64,000 nt of DNA from Sycobia sp. Sy_11 (taxonomy: Eukaryota; Arthropoda; Insecta; Hymenoptera; Epichrysomallidae), in assembly GCA_018907035.1 (NCBI GenBank), contig JACCIC010000143.1, positions 1-64,000 of the forward strand, written 5' to 3'. Below the pieces are notes generated by a model. It did not search any database. It saw nothing but the letters and a program-made list of their open reading frames with translations, and had not been told where the DNA came from. Below are positions 31,498 through 43,322 of the stretch, one piece after another (within the stretch, counting starts at the first letter, position 1; each line of letters starts with the position of its first letter). Made by a program: the position numbers and the translations under genes.

Positions 31498-31642
31498 AAT
31501 AGCACCTACTAGTAGTTCAATGTCCAATGCGTTCAATGCTTTTCGAGGGCACTCGACATCTTTCCAACGTTACGCTTCAATGCCAAAATCCATTTGTCAA
31601 TTTGGTTCTTCGATCACCAAACGGTCTAGACGTGATGCTTAA
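31498..31642 (+). CDS. host gene, second and last coding exon
   Basis: The acceptor (polypyrimidine tract then TATAG) ends at 31497. The first base completes the split codon of the exon ending at 17001 to Arg. The following 47 codons are open to TAA 31640, whereas the other two frames are not. The encoded tail is polar and basic, rich in Ser (IAPTSSSMSNAFNAFRG... and SSITKRSRRDA) and would be the cytoplasmic or luminal end of the predicted 107-residue single-pass protein. Codon use is less AT-biased than the surroundings, which supports real coding. The match of phase over 14.5 kb is good evidence, but direct joining without further exons is assumed. Confidence 0.55.
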
Positions 31643-31769
31643 AGAACATTTTCACTTATTCCATTTATCGTTATCCACTCTACTCTAATAGAATAAGAAA
31701 GATACTTTAGCGCGATTGATCCTGAGAACAAAAGTGGCCATTCTTAACTATATAATGTATAATAATAAT

Positions 31770-31775
31770 AATAAA
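31770..31775 (+). terminator. candidate poly(A) signal of the host gene
   Basis: AATAAA 128 bases after the stop codon, within an AAT-repeat stretch, so its weight is modest. Confidence 0.35.
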
Positions 31776-31779
31776 ATAT

Positions 31780-33889
31780 ATAATAATAAAAATATATAAT
31801 AATAAAAAAAGTTGGATTATTTTCTATGTTTATTTTAGAAATTGCTAATGTGCTAAAAAATAGCATCAAAAAAATTAATTTATAAATCATCACAAATAAG
31901 GGATTAATCAATAACTTCTGATTTATTATAAAATTTAATTCAGCTTAGAATACATTTAATTTTCCAGAAGCCTGCTTAATGGCTCGAGTTTGATTCTCGC
32001 CAAGTGAATTTTTTGGAGACACTTTACAAATTGTGTCATATCAAATTGTTAGGTAACCAAAATTCAACTCGGTTCATCTGTCTATAACTTTTTAAAAGGA
32101 CAATATATTCCATAAAGAAAAGCAAATACATACAAATAATAATAATGATATTTGAGTATGTTTCATAATGTTTCTATATTTTGCCTTTTACTAATATATG
32201 TACTACTATTTATTAATTAATACTTATATATATAATTAGCAATGGAATATTAAATATTTATTATTAGAATAACATTTACATAAATAAATTAAAAATATAT
32301 TTTTTAATATAATTTAGTACAAGATATTTAAAATTCGTAAGGGAAAGAAAGAAAGTAAATAAAATCTTAAATATAAACTATAATCGTATAATTTGATGGC
32401 TAGTTCTTAAATTCTCATTATCTAAATTAGTTGGGATACCTCAAACAGTTTGTTGCTTTATTTAAATGCATGTACCTCATACGAATTTTGATGTTGACAT
32501 AGTAAATAGTTTGTTGTTAACATAAAAATTAGCTGTTTAAAATGTAATGGTTATAAATTGCAAAATTGTGCTGTACACTCACTGTTTTGCCGGTAGAATT
32601 ATTTTCACTTATATAGAATTTTGAAATTATAAAATCTCGTTTTGAAATTACACGATTTATCTTTTATTATGTATAGTAATATTTACTTAAAATATTCTTG
32701 AAAATATGTTACAATTTTCTAAAGTATCAAGAAACCAGAAATTTTATGTCCTTAAAAAGTTATGTTAGCATTGTTTCTTCTTTTCATTTTATAAGAAATA
32801 AAATAGAGTTATAACTTGATTATAAGCAATTATAAATAAATAAGCTCTAGAGAATTACTTAAGTTTAGCTTTAGTCTTTGTAAGCCTTATAATTCTTATC
32901 ATATTTTATTTTAAAGAGTGGATTGCTAACATGAGGCACGTCTTTTAACGTTCATGTCTCTAAATATTATTTGCCAAGTATCTAACTATTGAACATAATA
33001 AAATCTAAATTCCATCATATCAGTCCTCTTGTTCGTATCCCCTCGGGAAAGTGGAGTAGACCGATTGCTCAACTTTATTCTATTTCAGATGCATTAGACA
33101 GAAGTTTTAAAATTTGTAAGCGTATTTTTTTCAATTATATGTATGTTTATTTTTCATCTATTTAATTATGTATGTTATCCTTATAATAATTCATGTCATC
33201 AGGATATACGAAACGTTATTAAATTTTTTGAATAATCAGTTAAAGTATTTATACTATTTTTATTTATCTATTTATACTATTTTTCTGTCAATAAAAAACT
33301 TCTTCATTCTTGTATAATAAACAAGTTTTAATATTTAGTATATTGGGGGTAATTATTGGCTCATCAAAGAGTCATTGAAACAACTCTTGAAGAAAAGGTT
33401 AATGCACTTTCTGAGAAATAGTTCAATTCTTACGTTATAAAACATTGAAAATTTACTCTCGAGGACAGACTTTTCTTTCTACAAATTATAGAGAATGGCA
33501 ATAAATAATTTTACGTATATATTAAAATTCTTAGTAGCTACTATTGGTTAGAGAAGAATGTCAACTAAAGGTGCTTCTAACTTCGGTAGAGTTTCATTGT
33601 CTTTTCAAAGTACGTGGATCGACGAAGGTTTTCTTCAACGATCTTGGCTTCTTCTACACGAATTATGAAAGTGAAATGCCGAAAACATATTAATTGTAAA
33701 TTGAAAAAATTAAATTATTAATATATTATAATCTGTCGAGTTACAGATTTATAACGGCCTATAAGGATCCTCATGATAATAGTAATTTATCGGCAATTTG
33801 TAGGTTTTCCATTCTTTAAAATTTATGTTAAAAATGTCAAAACACCTCGGTTAGTGTGTGCTTTTTGGAAAAACAAGGAAACCAGCCAT
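31780..33889. other. AT-rich intergenic sequence, nothing recognised
   Basis: Simple A/T-rich DNA. A tRNA-like B-box phrase (GAGTTTGATTCTCG near 31990) stands alone without an A-box and is not called. Confidence 0.5.
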
Positions 33890-34270
33890 TTGGACTTTAT
33901 ACCATAAATACAGTTAACTCCTTAAAGTAGCCCCCCTCCGCCGCATCATCGCGCGACCTGGTTTTCGAGAAGCGAGAGAATATTAGCATCTGATATGTGC
34001 ACACGATCCACGTAATCTTCAAATCTGTAGAGAAACACGGGGCTGGAGGAGGAGAGCGCTCATATGATGCGCTGCCGTATACGTCAAGCCTCTGCGCTCG
34101 ACCGCCGATATTATATCCTCTATACGTGATTTGCACGAGCGGACGCGTGTTGACCGAGATATGAAAACACCCCAACGCGATATACGCGCGGAATACTAAG
34201 TAATCCGACGCATTTGGCGCTATGTCGTGCCTACGTCGAGCTCGGCAGCGGCGAGTCCCCTTATTTTAGC
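33890..34270. promoter_or_regulatory. CpG-dense patch
   Basis: About 380 bases with many CG dinucleotides (CGCGCGACC, CGACCGCCG, GGACGCGTG) in an otherwise AT-rich setting. No coherent coding frame is recognised, though a minus-strand frame of 92 codons is open at 33897-34175. Such patches in insect genomes are often unmethylated regulatory DNA or first exons, so a promoter or enhancer is possible. Confidence 0.3.
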
Positions 34271-34733
34271 GTGGCAAGAAATTTTCAGCATTATTGGTAA
34301 ATTTTAAAAGATGATTAAAGTTGTGCATTAATTGTAATGTGACTGTTTTTATCACTTTAATAGATTTATACCATTGTAACCTCAAAATTTCGATTTGTAG
34401 TTTTTGTGAATCTGCTGTGGTTTCAAATATAGTTCGTGATATCAATAGAGAAACTATAGCATTGTTTTAAAAGTGGTGTAAATTAGAATTGTCAAGCCTT
34501 TCAAATCAAGCCTTTCAACCCTTTTAATCTTAAACAATCAATATTGAATCACTAAAATAGATACTCAAAATATCAATGTAATCCCATACTCTTATAACGT
34601 GGTAATAAATTGTTTCCCCGACGATATATCTAATGAATTAATCGTGCTATTCGCCAGCATTTTAACGATATAAATTTCTTTTGTGTCGAGCTTCGGTAAT
34701 AAGCGAAATCTGTCTGCTGCTCAATAGCGCTTA

Positions 34734-34852
34734 CACGCGATCCCATAATTTTAATAATGGCGGTAACAGAATCGTAGCTGTGGTTTTCAATCTGTACATT
34801 GCAATACAGTTCGTTCAAACGATAAACCGATTAGTTGGAATTCCTTTCGACT
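34734..34852 (-). other. weak exon candidate on the minus strand
   Basis: Read on the minus strand, a good acceptor (CCCCTTATTTTTCAG) ends at 34853 and a donor-like GTAAGC follows about 119 bases later. Within it the segment NVQIENHSYDSVTAIIKIMG has coding-like codon use, but every frame crossing the whole interval has a stop. It is more likely a non-coding exon or chance. Confidence 0.2.
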
Positions 34853-34936
34853 GAAAAATAAGGGGATAGTAATGACTTTTATTGAAAAGTATTAAACTAC
34901 ACATTACGGTAGAAAACCAAAAAATCATTTAGTTTT

Positions 34937-36042
34937 ATATTGGGCGTACAAGTAAGTTTCCAGCGTTTGTCAAAAGATGGTGTCACCAGTGGATCCCGGG
35001 CAGAAACGTCATACCTCATGTGTTATATTTGTAGGTATGTATTTGTCAACAACTTTGTAACATTACATTTAAGCATTTCTTTCCGTGTCATTTTTTTTAT
35101 CGAGCAAAATCATGGCAAGTTTCCAGCCAAATAAACGTCATTTGCGGGAAGCGCTGCTTCTACTCTTTAATATGAGAAAAAGTGTGACTGAGACCTATCG
35201 TTTGCTTTCGGGAACTTATGGGGCGGAATGTATTGGTGAATCGACGAGTCGAGAGTGATTCAAAAGGTTCAAAGGTGGTGATTTTGAAGTTGAAGACAAC
35301 GATCGCTCGGGAAAGCCGAAAAGTTTTGAAGACGAGAAATTAGACGCTTTGTTGGATGAGGATCCGTGTCAGATTCAAGAATAACTTGCTGCGTCATTGG
35401 GTGTCAGTTGCTGTAAATTTTGCTGCAGCGGTATAAAAATAAATCATTTTTGTATCGTAATGTCACTGTAATTGAAAAATGGATTTATTATGATAACCCT
35501 AAACGCAGAAAATCGTATACAAAGCCCCGGAGCCGGGGTCATGCTCTGCATAAGGTGTGATCAAAAAGAGTTCCATATACTATGAACTGCTTTCGAGTGG
35601 TCAAATCATCAAAGGACCATTGAACCGAACCCAATTTATTCATTTGAGGTGAGCATTACAGGCAGAACGGCCAGAAAATGAGACCAGACATGAGTCCGTC
35701 ATTGTTCATCACGCTAACGCTCGGCCAGATTTTACAATTTCGGTGAAAAACTATTTGGAAAATATTGGATGGGAAATTCTGCCTCGTCCATGACTTGGTA
35801 CCATCTAACTATCACTTGTTTCCATCAATGCAGAACGCTGTTACGGGAATAGGCTTCAGTTCAGTAGAGAGAATTAAAACTTTTTTGGTCCGGAATTCAT
35901 AAATTGCCAGAAAAATGGGAAATATTTCTAGGTTTCGATGGACGATAGTTTGAATAAAGGATATGTAACCATGTTTTCATCATAAAACCTTACATGTTGG
36001 AAAGAAAATGTCGGAATTTAAAAACTTATCGACCCAATATAA
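34937..36042 (+). mobile_element. second mariner-family transposon, inactive
   Basis: Ends are imperfect inverted repeats (TATATTGGGCGTACAAGTAAG at 34937 and the complement of TTATATTGGGTCGATAAG at 36042) with TA at the edges. A start MASFQPNKRHLRE at about 35112 is followed by mariner helix-turn-helix sequence. The catalytic part is badly broken: HHANARPDF (about 35706) corresponds to the second Asp region with the Asp replaced, and HDLVPSNYHLF (about 35790) has Asn where the third catalytic Asp is expected. Several stops add to this, so the copy cannot be active. Confidence 0.85.
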
Positions 36043-38109
36043 CTAACCGTAATTTTTATCATCATCTTCAATGATTACTTTATTTATTACCATGGTATAG
36101 TACAGAATTTGTGTGTAGCAGAACAGCGACGGTCGAAAAAATGAAATACGAGAAAATTAATTTTTCTCATTATTATTCTCATTACAATGGAATAAAACGA
36201 TAATTTTTTTTTTATTTTTACAGATGAATTTTTAGTAAAACGTACTAAAATAACTGAAAACAATTTCGAAAACATAGGCTGCATATACATGTATATTTCA
36301 AATTTTTGAACATTATTTAATAATAAAATTAATAAATAAAAATAATAATGAATCAATCTTTCGCACAATTTGAAATAAAGTATTTGAATTGTTGTTTCAT
36401 TTATTCTGATAAATCTTATTAATAATTCATTCGTAAAAATAAAAAAATGGTTTTTTTTCCATTGCAGTTCCAGTAATGCGAGTAAGAAAAAGACTTTTAA
36501 TATAATTTATTTTTTGATTGATTTGACGCACTCCGAATTGTTTCAATTATCGATAAAAGCATTATTAAAATAATAATGAACACAATTTCGTCATTTTTCT
36601 AGTTTAATGCACTTTTATCCTTCTTTAATAAAATTAACCATTGTATAGGTGCATTTCTACAGTTTTTTTTTTATTAATTTTTAAATAAATCTATATATTT
36701 TTCTTCTTGCGGTTCAATTATGTATGGATATATTTTCTTTTGCCATTAGCTGGCCTGCCGAAGTAACTGTACGAGTACAAGAAAAATTATGAAACTTTTC
36801 ACAATGAATGATTTTTTTTAATATTCAATGACATTAAAATGCTAATGAATTAACATAATGTTTCAAAGAATTTATTTAATAACGTTACAAAAAATGATAT
36901 TCATATATGATTTTATTCCAAAATTTATTTATACCATTTTTAGACTGTCTTTTTACTGAATCCATATTTTAATGATGAATAAATTTTCCAATTCCTTTAA
37001 ATTTTAACTTTATTCCAATTTTTTTACTTGCGCTTTGAATTATTAAGAATATACCAGCTTTTTTCTGATTTCCTTGCAATTCCGCTTTTTTATATTTCTC
37101 TAGTACTTTGGAAATTGTCTTTTTTACGCCCTCTAGTTAACCTCTCTGTTCATCTTCTTTTACGCCGTTTTATTCGAGCATTAATTTATTGACTAATGAA
37201 ATTCTTTACATATCATTCCGCGCAATATTTGCGATTGTATTTTTGTCGTTGGGCACCGATTTCGTAAAAGAAAAAAATAAGTCGTGAGATACAAAGAAAC
37301 GAAATTACTCGGTATAAAAAATACTTAAACAATAGTTGGGGAGATTTATATATTTTTACATTTTCTAAAAACGTAAAAAAAGTAACGTTACATTTTTATA
37401 CACGTCCTGAAAGTTCTTTTATGCATAATCTTTGTAGTAGTTCATTGGATTCATGAGATCACGATAAATTTTAATGCAAAATTTGTAAATTACGATTCAA
37501 CTAAATTTATATACTCAAATTTATGTTTTATACTAAATCACCGTTGTCTTTTATGTAGAGGAGCCAAGAAACGAGCATCTATTTCCGTAATAATTATTAC
37601 TCTTATCGTGCTGTCTTTCGCATTGTCCTTTCTCGTCCTATCAAAGGCTTCAATGTTTTATAGAACATTTTCCATTGCTACTATTATCATATTCATTAAA
37701 TGCGTCAATTAGTTTGGAAGGTACGATAAATCGCTATCTTATACGTATCTTGTTATGTGAAAAATATAAGAACAATGAATAATACTAAATAAGCCAGCTA
37801 TCGGTGAAAAATTATAATCATCTGTCGTTAATTTTTGTCAAAAAAATCAACTACAGAACAATGAACAATGCGATAGATAAATAAATATGTCAACAGATCC
37901 TACAACCATTGTATTACCCAGAAAACTATTCGGGCGATTTTAAAAATAAGTTTGACTTTCTGCAGTGCATTCGTCGGCCGAATATCGCTCAATATAGCGT
38001 GGCTTATACACATGTACGTAGAGCGCGTGCACTAGGCCAGCATTAGCATTTTCAGTGAAATGACCACGCGACCGTGTATCTACTGTTACTATCAGGTCGT
38101 CCGTCAGAA
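36043..38109. other. AT-rich sequence with a doubtful membrane-helix frame
   Basis: Mostly featureless. At 37560-37704 a plus-strand frame without an ATG, after an acceptor-like TTTTATGTAG, encodes a basic start (GAKKRAS) and a hydrophobic helix. The composition could arise by chance in AT-rich DNA, so it is not called as an exon. Confidence 0.35.
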
Positions 38110-38211
38110 ATGAAGGGCTTGCCATCAATCTGGATATTCTTCGTAACGGCGGTATTTTTATCCTCGAAAGTTAGAAATTGCACGTTATGTAATTTTTACA
38201 TGTTGTATTAG
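38110..38211 (+). CDS. possible first exon coding a signal peptide
   Basis: ATG 38110 in a good context opens a 33-codon frame starting MKGLPSIWIFFVTAVFLSS, which has the basic start, hydrophobic core and small-residue end of a signal peptide. A TCAGT initiator-like element lies at about 38049 and TATA-like sequence (CAATATAGC, CTTATACA) further up. The only donor candidate (AAA then GTTAGA, about 38170) is weak. No downstream exon was identified, so this may be chance. Confidence 0.22.
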   Translation: MKGLPSIWIFFVTAVFLSSKVRNCTLCNFYMLY

Positions 38212-38634
38212 AGCAGAATGTCGTAGTCAGATGTTCGTTTCGTTTTTCTTTATACGACCTTATTGCGACTAAAATTGAAAATTCAATTCAATTTTAAATC
38301 ATTTTCCGTTCCCCTCGTAAAGATTTTTATTAACCAACGCAGGTAAAAGCTCGCGATTTGGACGCGACCGAGTCAGTAAAAAGTAAACGGTAAATAGAAA
38401 AGAATCTATCTTTGAAGGTTTCAATCTTTTCCTGATGTATATTATATACTTCTTTGGGAAGAAACTCCCAATGCTTGAACGACAAAGCATTTTTATCGCA
38501 TCAAACGAGGGGTCCAATAGGGCTGTACTTAAGTTCTTTATTTATATATTAATTATATTCAAATTATATTTAATTTTAAAAAATGTATACTTTATATCGT
38601 ATATTTTATATATTTTATATATAAAATATATAAA

Positions 38635-38689
<55 letters not shown>

Positions 38690-39199
38690 ATAAAATTCCA
38701 GTAGATTTTGTAAAATTAAAAAATCCTGAAATTTTTTCGTACTCCATGCATAGCTAATATTAAAAAGAAAAGTTGAAATAATAATTTCTCGAACCGTTCT
38801 ATTCGATAATCAGATTCAAGAGTGTTCCACTTGATGTATTCACTTCTGTAAATAACAATAATCTTATTCAAAAGCTAATGATTCGTATAATTTTTGTTAG
38901 TAAATCTGTTCTTGAACAATGTGCGACTGCATACTTTAGATATAAATTTCGAAGATAAAAACAGTAAAGTCCTGTTAAATTCAAAGTATTGTCAGAACTT
39001 TGTTTGATCGATAGACTCTTGTGCCAGCATGAATACGGCGCTTTGTTTAAGAATACGAGGTTCTATTTATATTTCTATATAATTTCAAAGAAAATCTTTC
39101 AAACAAAACTAACCGACGAACGAATGAAGAATTTAAAAGGCAAGAAGGCTGGTGGGATCAGAGACATATATTTCTTCTTTGATCGAATATTCATTCGCG
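38212..39199. other. AT-rich sequence, nothing recognised
   Basis: Apart from the AT microsatellite no supported feature is seen. Confidence 0.45.
38600..38688. repeat. (AT)n microsatellite
   Basis: Palindromic ATATTTTATATA units on the left pass into more than 40 bases of pure AT. Confidence 0.9.
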
Positions 39200-39720
39200 A
39201 ATTTAAGATTTTATTTGTATAAATCCTATGCACATCGGAGAAAGTAAACCGAGTGCAGAATCGAGTCGTGATATTGAATCGGAAAACGTTATATAGAACT
39301 GGCGAGCGGCGCGGCGCTTTCGAGAGGCGAGCAAAAACACACGCGTGCAAAAGTTCTCCCGTACACTACGCATTCTGCATAGCCCGTGGGGTGTTTCGGT
39401 ATTAAGCGCGAAGGAGTAAAGGGAAACGGACGAGGAGATCGGAGAACGGGGCAATATATATTTCAACACCAGCCCCATTAATCACGCCGCGAATAACGCG
39501 CAGTTGCCTCGGCGGGTGAAGACGAGCAAAAAGCTCAAAGGCGTCAAATTGTCGTCTGAATTTAGATTGATTTTGGTGCAAAAATTTAAAAGTCGAACGA
39601 CGCGATCTCTAATGTAGTCGCGGCGACAGCTGCATAACGACTCCTCTAGCACAACCTAACACCCCGCGTATATTTCCCATAATATTATGGCATTCGCGCG
39701 AATACGATCCATCCTACGGA
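39200..39720. promoter_or_regulatory. CpG-dense patch
   Basis: High density of CG dinucleotides (GCGAGCGGCGCGGCGC near 39303, CGCCGCGAATAACGCGC near 39485, GTCGCGGCGACAGC near 39616) and a TATATAGAAC box near 39290. No recognisable coding exon on either strand. It may be regulatory DNA or a non-coding first exon. Confidence 0.3.
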
Positions 39721-40226
39721 TGAGAAAAAACATACTCGAAGACAGGATCTGATTAATCCTTTTTCGGAACCTGTGTCTTGTACTCTCTCCTACAAGAGAT
39801 AGTGTACACAAAAAAATTCATTTATGTTGTACATTTTTTTAAATTTTGACAAATAATCAATTTGAGCTGGACTTCGACTGGCGCCTTCGAACAAAAAGTA
39901 CTTCTTTTAAAAAGTTCTTCTCGACAAAAAGTCTAGATCTTTTTATTCTCTATAATAAAATGTACTAGAATCTGTAATCAGTTATTTCAGTTATTACACC
40001 GCATCTCGTTTTCTTAGTGTGAACAGATATTGACACACCGTTACGCGCACTTCTTCGTATATCTGCTAAATTCATATTGCACGTGATTATTTATGTATCT
40101 TTGATCTCGATCTGATTACGATTGTGCAGGAGCTAGTAAATCGATATTTTCGTAATAGAAAATAATTTAAAACATGAAATAAATTAAATCGATTACACCG
40201 AATATAAATTAAATGTAAAATTCTTC

Positions 40227-40276
40227 CAAGGCTACCAGCGTGAATTCGTCAATAAGCTACTGGTAGCCTGTCCTTG
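40227..40276. other. imperfect 50-nt hairpin
   Basis: CAAGGCTACCAG at 40227-40238 pairs with CTGGTAGCC (40260-40268) and, beyond a TGT bulge, CCTTG (40272-40276), with a 21-nt loop. The stem is GC-richer than its surroundings. It is shorter than a typical insect pre-microRNA and is left unnamed. Confidence 0.3.
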
Positions 40277-40279
40277 CAA

Positions 40280-41469
40280 ATCCAATACCGCTTTATGATT
40301 GCGGCTATATAACATTTAAGAATTTATTTTTTGATGTTAATTAATTATAAAACATTGACTCCTAACGCTAAAACCATCAACTAGGAAGTAATCTAGTTTT
40401 TAATTATTTCTCCTTCACAAACTAAATACAATTTCTCTGACGTGCTTATTATATATTTTTGTCGTAGAAGACAAATATATATGCGGGCATTTTTTGTTGA
40501 CATACAGTGCCTTTGAAAGATAATGTAGTATAAATGTTGCACCGGCAGAAAAGTGTAAGATAAACGCAACTATTATATAATAGCATAAATGTTGCATTAT
40601 ATTTTATTTTCATTTCAGAATAAAATGCCGTATCAAAAACCCTGTCACTATTATTTTTTATTTGGAAAAATGTCATTATCTTATATTATAAGAACATATA
40701 GAGCTTGATATTTTTAAGAATCATTCATAGATTTTCTTTTATTAAATGTAAAATTTTAAAATAGTGTGCATAGTACATGTTTTTCCATTTTTATACGAAA
40801 AGTCAAAAATATAAAAGTTGCATAAAAGCTTGAAAATGAAATATTGAACGCCTTTCTAAAAGAAAAAAATAAATAAATCCCCGAAATCGTTCGACTAAAA
40901 CTTATTTCCTTTTATTTATCTATTTATTGCAAAGTTTAATAAAATTAAAATAATATAAAATATACGTGTTACAAAATGACATTCTATAAAATTAATATTT
41001 CTTTAATGAAAAGAAGTTTATTTTTAAATATCGAACTGTATTCTTTTATTGAAATTCAGTTTTTTATTATTTTTCCAAATGATGTGTATAGTTATTAGCT
41101 TTTTAGTAAGTAAATACACGTAATAAATATGCATGATTTTGCTACAATTATACAATTTATAATTAATCTATGCAATTATAATACATGTTTATTCCTGTCT
41201 TTCTAATTGAAAATTTTTTTGACTATTTTATTGATCATTCGACGTTGGATGCATTAAAAACAGCTGACACATACGTATATATAACACAATACTTTATATA
41301 ATAAAAGTAATAAGGCCTACTTTATTCTTCTTGTAGAAAATTAATAAATATTGATAGAATTTAAGATTTAATATGAATTTGATTCAAAATGAATTAATTA
41401 TCAATCATCCCTAGATTATAGAATCGGACAAATTAAAAAAGTAAAAAGAACAACAAATTAGAAGCTTCC
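40280..41469. other. AT-rich sequence, nothing recognised
   Basis: No exon, RNA gene or element is supported here. Confidence 0.5.
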
Positions 41470-42080
41470 TTCCTATCGGATAATCCTTTTTATCTTGGCA
41501 AACTGCATTCTCATTAGAGAGCTTAAACCGTAATATCGGACAGCAAACGTAGACTAAGCCGGTTCTTATCTCCCTTTCGGCAGGAAGTCGCACGCGTCCT
41601 CGGGAGAAAATGAGAAACAGCCGACCCGTCGGGGATCGATCGAGGTTGCGGGATTCGCTCGTCCATAACGTATATACCGGATATGCGCGACGCGCGATGG
41701 CTCGCTTGGCTCAGCGGCCCATTGAATAGGCGAGCTTCACGGTCGGTAATCCGCGCGGTGATGTATACGCGCGTCCGCTGGAATCTAAGAGCCCAAGAAA
41801 ACGAGGAACCGCGACGGATTTACGCCGCGCCTGCCCTAATGCTTCCGTCACCCACAGGACGTAAAGAGGCGCGTCGATATGTCGGAAAGCCCTGGTTCTT
41901 TTTCAATCTGCACGCTTCTCTAGCCTTTCCCCCCCCCTTTCCCGCGACCCTGATTCTGTTTTACCGAACTTTGCCACCGCGATCTTTCTACTAACTTGCC
42001 AAATAACCAATGGGCGGGCAACGAAAATCCCGGGCCGAGTATCGCCCTGAGCGTTATTTGAATTTTTATTTGCACGCGCC
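41470..42080. promoter_or_regulatory. CpG-dense patch, the richest in the window
   Basis: About 600 bases rich in CG (GCGCGACGCGCGATGG near 41686, CCGCGCGG near 41753, CCGCGCCTG near 41845). It includes a CCAAT box (ACCAATGGGCGGG, 42007-42019), where a CCAAT motif directly abuts a GC box. A plus-strand frame of 103 codons (41683-41994) is open but has no recognisable domain. This is the best candidate for a host promoter. Confidence 0.35.
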
Positions 42081-42956
42081 GGGAAATTCACAATCCTTTT
42101 TTGATTTTTTTGGGTGTGCTTCGAAATTTAAAGTTTGATCTTTTACTATCACGGTATGCCGGGTGGACAGGACTAATTTTTTTAAAGCAAGAAGAATTCG
42201 TTGCAAAAATTTAACTAAATCATTAAATTTAACTAAATCATCAAATCTTACGTGACACGTAAGAAAAGGAAACTAGCTAAAAACTAAAACTTGAAAAGTC
42301 ATTATATTTTTTCTAATAGATTTTTTTAGCAATTCAAACTCTAATAAATAAGTTTTTTCCACTGTGTTACGAGAAATTACGCTCGATCAATTGAATAATA
42401 TATAAATCAAGTTAAACGGAGTGCCGAACTAAACAGTCGATTAATTGTCGTCTCACAAGAAACTCGGTAACCTGTGCTCCCTCGGTCCTCGAATAATAAG
42501 GCATTATATAGTCCAGAGAGTGGAATTTCAGGATCCAAGTTCGACGAGCCAAGTTTTACCCATGCTTCTCCGGTCGCGAGGCTTCCGCTCTCGGCGCCCT
42601 GTAATATCAGATCTCGTTCTCTCGTTTTAAGTGTATTAGAATCCCTGAGGAGAGCAATAATTCTGGATCAGATATCGTTGACGAAGATTGCTTCATCCTG
42701 CCGAAAATTGAGTTGTAGATGAGAAACTATAGGAGTTCATTACACCCTGTATAAGAATATTTAGAACAATTTAAATGTAATCGAAAAGATTGCTTAATGG
42801 AAATAAAGTTTTTTATGTATTTGTGATATTATATTATATGATATTTTTACTCTATAACTCAAATTAAAAATTCAATGCTTTATGAAAGAATTTTGAACTT
42901 CTGCAGATTATAGTAAAAATAATTCATTTTCTGACTTTAGGCAAATGTTCGTTAAC

Positions 42957-43033
42957 CAGCGAGCCATAAAGTAAACCAATATACGCATGCATTTAGCGAG
43001 CCATAAAGTAAACAAAAATACGTATGAATTTAG
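42957..43033. repeat. two-copy tandem duplication, unit about 38 bp
   Basis: AGCGAGCCATAAAGTAAAC recurs twice, each followed by AATACG-type sequence and ATTTAGCG. Confidence 0.75.
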
Positions 43034-43167
43034 CGCATCTGTAAGAATTAAAAAATACTTTTTAGAATTCAATAGTCATAATTGAACTTTCGCTCCACGT
43101 AGTGCTTTAAGACATGCGCATTCAGCATTACACTAATGGATTTCCTTCGTAAAAAAGATTTATTACT

Positions 43168-43170
<3 letters not shown>

Positions 43171-43246
<76 letters not shown>

Positions 43247-43322
43247 CAAGAGAGAGAGCGAGAGAGAGGGAGAGCAAGAGAGAGAGCGAGAGAGAGGGAG
43301 AGCAAGAGAGAGAGAGAGAGAG
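43171..43322. repeat. (AG)n microsatellite
   Basis: About 150 bases of GA repeats, the right half interrupted in a regular way by GGGAGAGCAAGAGAGAGAGC units of higher order. Confidence 0.9.

Noticed and set aside
31976..32015. tRNA-like B-box (GAGTTTGATTCTCG)
   Set aside because: No A-box at the proper distance and no cloverleaf; probably chance or a tiny SINE fragment.
33897..34175. 92-codon minus-strand frame
   Set aside because: Open by virtue of the GC-rich patch; no domain, poor context, no splice support.
37560..37704. Transmembrane exon after an acceptor-like site
   Set aside because: No start codon, no good donor, and hydrophobic composition is expected from AT-rich codons.
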